NCBI GenBank assembly: GCA_023213395.1
Contig: CM041465.1
Location: 194,935,741 to 194,999,740 of the forward strand
Direction of reading: 5' to 3'
Length of the DNA stretch: 64,000 nt
From: Cycas panzhihuaensis
Taxonomy: Eukaryota > Cycadophyta
Positions 58,585-64,000 of this stretch are shown here, in pieces. The position numbers were made by a program, and so were the translations under genes. The notes beneath the pieces were generated by a model. It ran no database searches. It was not told where the DNA came from and worked only from the letters and a program-made list of their open reading frames with translations. Each line of letters starts with the position of its first letter. The first letter of the stretch is position 1.

Positions 58585-61279
58585 ATGTGGCATTTCTCAC
58601 GTCGCTTACGAGGCCTTCCCCCTTTGTTGGAAGATCTCTTTTACCATCCCTTTCCTTCGTCAAATTCTGATTCAACCATGGAATGCTTCCCTTTGAATTG
58701 GGCATATCGTGTCTACGTGTCCAAATCCCATGAGCCATCTACCTCCTTCCTAGGGCCCACCTAAGAGGGTGAGGACCCTATCACTTACCCGAGTGACCAA
58801 GAGCACCCACAAGTTCACCACCTGTCTACTCATGAGATGGAGGCATCCTCTCCCCTAAAGTACCATCACTTTGGTAGTGATCCTTATGATGACCATCCTA
58901 TGGGGTCTGCCTTATATGAGGACCCCTCTACCTCTGATGATTAGGTGGACACCCCTCCTGTAGATGTCGTGGAAGCTTTAAACCAATGCTTCTAGGCTGC
59001 CTATCTCTAATCACATCTTAGGTGGTTCGAGAACATCCTACAAAGCAGTGTGCTTCCTTCTTCTACATCTACCCCTCCTCGTCCATTCCATTCGACTCCC
59101 TTTCCCACAACAAGGGCATCCCTTATTTTATCTTCCTCTCCCTCTGGTCCATGCTCCTTAGGGACCTCCTAAGGCGTATCCTTTTCCCAACTTGGGATGA
59201 GTATACCTCTTTCTAGTCAAACGACTACACCCCAACTAACCATAAGTGTACCTGCCTCCCATTAGGCCTAGGGGGCCTATGGGCACCCCTACTTTTAGTA
59301 GTGTGGGGCCTGCCCCCACACATTCCCAGCCTCAACCTAGGGATCCTTCCCTCTATGTGCCTCTAGGGTATACTTCTCAACTGTGGGGCCATGGTAAGGG
59401 TAACCCCCTTTCAATTTATGGGGTGGACTCTTTGCATCCGTATGGTGTTGCTCCACCTACAGGCGGCCTATACAGTCAAAACCTGGTCCCGCACTCCTCA
59501 ATTCCATCCTCTTATATTTTTTCACATGTTGCACTTTCATAAGGAGGTTAAGCCCCTCCTCAATGCACTATATCTTAATCCCCTTTCTAATAAGGGGCAT
59601 TTTCCCAAGGAAGGATGGGTCCCTTGTACCCACTAGCTCCTGTGCAAATTCCCTCGAATGTAAGATTAACTCCTTCTCACCAAGCGGGAGGAGGTCAATA
59701 TCCCCTTTTAAACCAAGCCTCTCAAGGAGGGTTTGGGTAACCTTGTCTACCTCCTCTTCCATCTTTTATAGATCCTATGGTCCAATCAAGGGCACGCCCC
59801 TTTATGGACTATAGATTAACACCTTTATCTATTGAGGCACTAAGAACCAACTTACCGCCTCATCCTCCCTAGGTTCCCAAGTTTGATGGGACCTCATTAT
59901 AAGACCCAAAAGAGATGTTAGGAGTTTTTCTATGGCATGTATTGATTATTAGGTATATAACCATATCCTTAGGAAACTCTTCTCATGCTCTCTTCAAGGC
60001 GATGACCTTAAGTGGTTCTATTGCCTACCAGTACATTCTATCTATTCATTCCAACAACTCATGGATGAATTCATCAACTATTTTGGCGTAGCCCGTCTTT
60101 TCAAGAGAGGAATGAAAGCCCTTTTATCTCTTAAACAAGGTCACAATGAGATGAATCGTGACTTTGTGAGACGCTTCTATGACCTGCTTCACTCCACCAT
60201 GGTAACCCTACCTAAGGAGTTGAAGAGAGACCTCTTTATTAATGCCCTTCACCTAGAAGCCCACGTTGAAGTCCTTAAAATGGGGGAGATGATGTGCAAC
60301 TCTGCCATAGCCAAGTACTTTACACTTGAGGCCATTGAGATCCAAGCAGGTCTCAAGAAGCCTTTCAAGCCCTCATAACGATGTGAGGCACCCCCACCAC
60401 CCCGTGAAACTAAAGTCCAACAACCTCCTAGATCTTCTTCCCATCCAACGGAGAAGACCTTAGATTCCCTTACTTTCGTTATACGTTCTTTCAAACGTAC
60501 CATGAAGGAGCTTAAACTTCAAGCCCTTTCATCCCCCACCTCATACAAAACAGTGCACCGAGCCTCTCAAGTTGCTCACTCGAAGGGCGGTAATGCCCAT
60601 TCTTCTTAAATGAGGAAGCCAGATTCCTCCCTAGAGAAGAAGTAATGTTCCATCTGCGGGGATTGTTTCTATAAAGATTTACAATGCCAAGCCTAGCACC
60701 CTAGAGCCGCCTCGTAATGTGGTTCTTTTCCCAAATGGGCGTCTAAGCTAAACCTAGACTAATCCATCCATAAGGATCCCTTCCCTAAATATAGGGAATG
60801 TGATCGCAATAACCAACAAAAGGATAACCAAAATAGAGGGAGGTTCCCGAACCCTCACCCTTTGCAAGCCAAAGGGAAGGGTACAAGGAACTCGTCCTCT
60901 TCTTCTAGTTCTCCTGACTGCCGCACTCCTTCAGCCTCTTAATCCCAAAACAAGGTAAAGAGAGTCATTTAAATGCTTGAGACTATCCCATTATATACCT
61001 TAACTCAATCCCAAGTAGCTAAAGAGGAAAATGATGCCTCTTCTTCCATGCCTTACCTTGATCCTCTTCTAGAAGTCCCTCCTCCAAAAATCCATGTGCT
61101 TCCCAAGACTATTCCCCTGTGCCCTGGTCATTATGATTTTCGAAGGGCACTTCCCTAACTTACTACGAAGGGGAAGCCCTTATCCATCATTGATAAGCTT
61201 CACACCATCGCCGTGGGGATGTCCTTGATGGATGTCTTGAGAAGTTGTCCTGAGCAACGCACTCTTCTTCTTGAAGCTC
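58585..61279 (+). pseudogene. G gag and start of protease region
   Basis: The ATG at 58585 aligns with the T1 gag start. Conserved parts are VDTPPVDVVEAL (58950), YGVAPPTGG (59440), the capsid core DEFINYFGVARLFKRG to KPFKPS (60061-60378, fully open), a knuckle CSICGDCFYKDLQC (about 60652-60695, CX2C kept) and LCPGHYDF. The tail MSLMDVLRSCPEQRTLLLEA corresponds to the lead-in of T1 protease. Stops occur at many sites. The sequence breaks at 61279, inside this lead-in, where copia H begins. Confidence 0.85.
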
Positions 61280-61849
61280 TGTTGAGAAGATAAGGTCCCA
61301 ACCCTTAAACTGCCACCAAGATCTAAACTATTCTTACAACTAGTTACAGGAATTAAAACTAAAATTTAACATGCAAGTTCTTAAACTAGAGATAAAATAA
61401 CAAAATAAACAAGAAAGCCAAGCATCACATATACACCCAATGTAACGTGGTAAAACCCTAGCAGTGTGCTAGGAAAACATCCACACAGGAAATGTATCGA
61501 TCTTTATTATTATAGAATGGAGAAAATATACATAATCCTATAACAGAGTGCTCACAGCAACAACAACCAGTTGCCCAACTCCTCATAGTACATTGAGCAA
61601 TATCAACATAATGAAAACTACCCTAAATCAGGCTATATGAGATGGTCATCCAAGGCACAAATCTTGACCATAGAATCTAGGGTATTTTGAGTGAACGACC
61701 CTGATTCTCTTTAAAATTTAATATACTTTCTAGTGCTAAAGGGGGGATTTCGCCCCCCTTGGAACCCCTCGAGGAAGGTTTGGGGGGAAATCCTGCTGCC
61801 AACATGTCAAAATTTTAGCCTCCAACCATTGTTGTCATATTACCTAACA
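61280..61849 (-). repeat. Copia H 3' LTR
   Basis: Plus-strand ends TGTTGAGAAG and ACCTAACA. It contains a perfect 8-bp hairpin AAGGGGGG/CCCCCCTT (61739-61760). The internal side reads aatctccaccttgac, so the minus strand has GTCAAGGTGGAGATT, a typical copia purine tract. Confidence 0.8.
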
Positions 61850-62400
61850 ATCTCCACCTTGACAACAATTTACCTGATACATTTCCTGGACCCTTCATCA
61901 CCTTTTCTCCAAGCCAAGAGAAGTCAAACACCATTTAAACTTCTCTAATGGTACTAGTTTTTTGAACATATTAACACAATTTTATTTTGTGTTAACCTTC
62001 TCAAGTGCCACTCTACCTGCTTCCACAACCTGTCTAACAAAATGGTACTTAAGAGTAATATGCTTTGTCCTACTATGATAAGTTAGATTCTTGGCTAAGT
62101 AAATGCCACAAAATACCTTTACCTTTTCCTGTTTCCTTCTAAGCTCATCCAATAGATCCTGTAACCAGATTACTTCTTTGCAAGCATGTGCTACAGTAAT
62201 ATATTCAACTTCTGTAGTCGATAATGCAATTGTGCTCTATAATTTTGACATCCAACTAATTAGACCATTTACAAGAGTGAATACATAACCTAAAGTAGAC
62301 CTTCTCTTATCTAAGTCTCATGCAAAGTCTAAATCAACATATCCATAAACCTAATTACCTATACCTCCAAAGGTGATGCAATAGTCACTTGTGCCTCTCA
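61850..62400 (-). pseudogene. Copia H RNase H
   Basis: Minus-strand blocks: GYVFTLVNGLISW (about 62285), STTEVEYITVAHACKEVIWL (with the catalytic Glu, about 62230-62170), SRTKHITLKYHFVRQ (about 62095-62050) and a degenerate FTKAL-type end. The arrangement RT then RNase H then purine tract is the standard copia 3' end. A few stops are present. Confidence 0.8.
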
Positions 62401-63470
62401 AATATTGAAGCACCTATTTCATTATTGCCCAATGTTCCTTTCTTAGATTTTCCATAAACCTGCTAACTACACCGACTACATGTAAAATGTCAGGTCTTGT
62501 ACATACCATGGCATACATCAAACTTCCTACTGCACAAGCATAAGGTACATGAGACATATAATCATTTTCTTCTTCAATACTAGGACTCATACTCAAAGAA
62601 ATCTTGAAATGGGAAGCCAATAGGATACTCACTGGTTTCACATTTGCCATACCAAACCTGGTTAGCACCTTCTCCATATATTTCTTCTATGATAACCATT
62701 ACTTACCATTTTTCCTATCTCTATATATCTCCATACCTAAGATTTATTTTGCAGCTCCTAGATCCTTCATATCAAAATTCCTAGCCAATTGAGCCTTTAA
62801 CTTATTGATTTCTTCCATGCTCTTGCTTGCAACTAGCATGTTATCAACATACAATACCAAGATAATGAATAATCCATTGTCCATGAATTTACAGTAAACA
62901 CAATGATCATACTCACTTCTTTTGAAATTTTAGCTCTCCATGAAGGTATCAAAATTCTTTTACCATTGCCTGGGTGATTGCTTCATGTCATACAATGATT
63001 TCTTGAGCCTGCAAATAAATCTTTTTTTGCCATCGTGTATAAACCCTTCTGGCTCATCCATATAGATCTCCTCATCTAAATCTCCATTTAGAAAAGTTAT
63101 TTTCACATCTAACACCTCTAAATCCAAATCAAGAGAAGCTACCAATGCTAACAGCACTCAAATTAAAACAAGTTTGATAGCTAGTGAAAAGATCTCATGA
63201 AAGACAATACTTGCTTTCTATGTAAAGCCTTTAGCCAGCAGTATTTCCTTGTATTTGTAAACCTTTCTATCAACATCTATTTTCATCTTAAAAACCCACT
63301 TGTAACCAACAATCTTCCTGCCATGTGGAAGTTCTACCAAGTCCCATGAATTATTTTTCTTTAAAGCATCTATCTCTTCCTGTATAGCCCTCTTCCACTT
63401 CTCACTATGGATATCATCGACTGCTTCTTGATAACATATAGGCTCATCATCATTAGAAACCAAAGCAATA
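62401..63470 (-). pseudogene. Copia H reverse transcriptase
   Basis: Open pieces at 63463-63218 (EEIDALKKNNSWDLVELPHG and YKWVFKMKID), 63157-62960 (DVKITFLNGDLDEEIYM and CRLKKSLYDMKQSPRQW) and 62677-62414 (VGSLMYAMVCTRPDI). The active-site region near 62850 reads LVLYVDNML (YVDN for YVDD). Frames are broken by a few stops. All are typical Ty1/copia RT blocks in the right order. Confidence 0.85.
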
Positions 63471-64000
63471 GAAGTAGAAGGGTTGTACCTGTCAAGTGGA
63501 TGACTAACTCATGTAGATATTCTAGCTGTTAATAGAGGAGTGTCCACATACTCCTATAAACCTATTGCAGATTCATCTTCAGAAAGATCTTCCTACTCTT
63601 CTGATTCCAAATATAGTTGGGTTTTAAACTTAATATGCTGATGTTTAACTTTTTTCTCCTATTTCACTTCAACTTCTACACTGTCTAATTTTAGAAGGGG
63701 AGATTCATCAAATACAACATCTCTATTAATAGTGATTTTATGGGTAATAGGATCCCATAACCTGTATCCCTTCACACCATCTTTATCACCATAACCAATA
63801 AAGATACATCTCTTAGATTTTAGGTCTAACTTTGAATGTTTACTTTTATCATTCTAGGCATAAGCATCACAACAAAAAACTTTCAAATTTGAATAATCAC
63901 ATGGATGTTCAGTCCATACCTCTTTAGGAATCTTGTAATCTATTGCAAGTTATGGTGACCTATTTACTAGATAGCAAGCTATTTGAACAACTTCTGCCCA
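63471..64000 (-). pseudogene. Copia H integrase C-terminal region (cut by window end)
   Basis: Minus-strand sequence from 64000 reads WAEVVQIACYLVNRSP, then KVFCCDAYA and KCIFIGYGD-like RCIFIGYGDKDGVKGYRLWD, then NRDVVFDE. These are the copia integrase C-terminal blocks. The catalytic core lies beyond the window. A stretch rich in Val, Glu and Lys leads to the RT linker at about 63600. Confidence 0.8.

Larger units (their letters stand above)
55294..61279 (+). mobile_element. G: second T1-like Tat element, 5' half
   Basis: The LTR from 55294 aligns with the reverse complement of the T1 LTR, starting TATTTCCTAGCT against TGTTTCTCAGCT. Leader and gag also align with T1 down to its residues before the protease. 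The element lies inside copia F integrase and is itself cut at 61280 by copia H, so protease to 3' LTR are out of view. Stops are denser than in T1. Confidence 0.85.
61280..64000 (-). mobile_element. Copia H: Ty1/copia element nested in G, 3' half
   Basis: A 570-base terminal sequence with TG...CA ends (61280-61849) is followed by a purine tract. RNase H, RT and the integrase end then follow on the minus strand. The G sequence is interrupted exactly at the TG. H continues past the window. Frames are longer than in the older copia copies, so it is probably the most recent insertion here, though still with stops. Confidence 0.85.

Noticed and set aside
1-64000. Host protein genes, tRNA or rRNA genes, CRISPR arrays, bacterial operons
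   Set aside because: None found. All recognisable proteins are retroelement-derived, there are no regularly spaced direct repeats with unique spacers, and the gene content is eukaryotic plant repeat DNA.

Overview
This window is a plant nuclear transposable-element graveyard. I see no host gene, rRNA, tRNA or CRISPR. Every recognisable protein fragment is a retroelement gag, protease (PR), reverse transcriptase (RT), RNase H (RH) or integrase (IN), or an accessory retroelement ORF. Tat-type Ty3/gypsy elements with a second RNase H and an antisense ORF, chromodomain gypsy elements and several Ty1/copia families together point to a repeat-rich seed-plant genome. The species cannot be named from this sequence.

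Layout, with my own labels. T1 (1-15251, minus) is a very large Tat-like Ty3/gypsy element. It has about 2.1 kb LTRs (the left one is cut by the window edge), gag-PR-RT-RH-IN, a spliced-looking gene on the opposite strand, and a second RNase H near the 3' LTR. T1 sits in the gag of copia A (+, 15252-16495 and 23222-26135). Copia B (-, 16496-23221), from the same family as A, sits in A's integrase. A itself appears to sit in the gag of D, a chromodomain gypsy (+, 26136-26414 and 40034 to about 44640). D also holds C (+, 26415-40033), a gypsy with about 2.7-2.9 kb LTRs and an extra RNase H upstream of RT. C carries an embedded copia-like gag fragment, I (about 30450-32790). Copia E (-, about 44650 to 49300 or beyond) follows, then an unassigned stretch. 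Copia F (+, about 50335-55293) is broken in its integrase by G (+, 55294-61279), a second T1-like Tat copy. G is broken in turn by copia H (-, 61280 to past the window end).

Insertion order read from interruption: D before A and C; A before B and T1; C before I; F before G before H. H and T1 have the longest open frames and look youngest. D, C and E are heavily decayed. In T1 gag the in-frame stops are CAA-to-TAA or CGA-to-TGA type, which fits decay of methylated cytosines. Nothing here looks able to transpose.

Most unusual points: the antisense gene in T1 with a phase-preserving candidate intron; two Tat-like elements with the additional RNase H in different places (after IN in T1, before RT in C); a row of inverted repeats just downstream of T1 integrase; and a gag-only fragment ending directly in a polypurine tract and LTR-like start.
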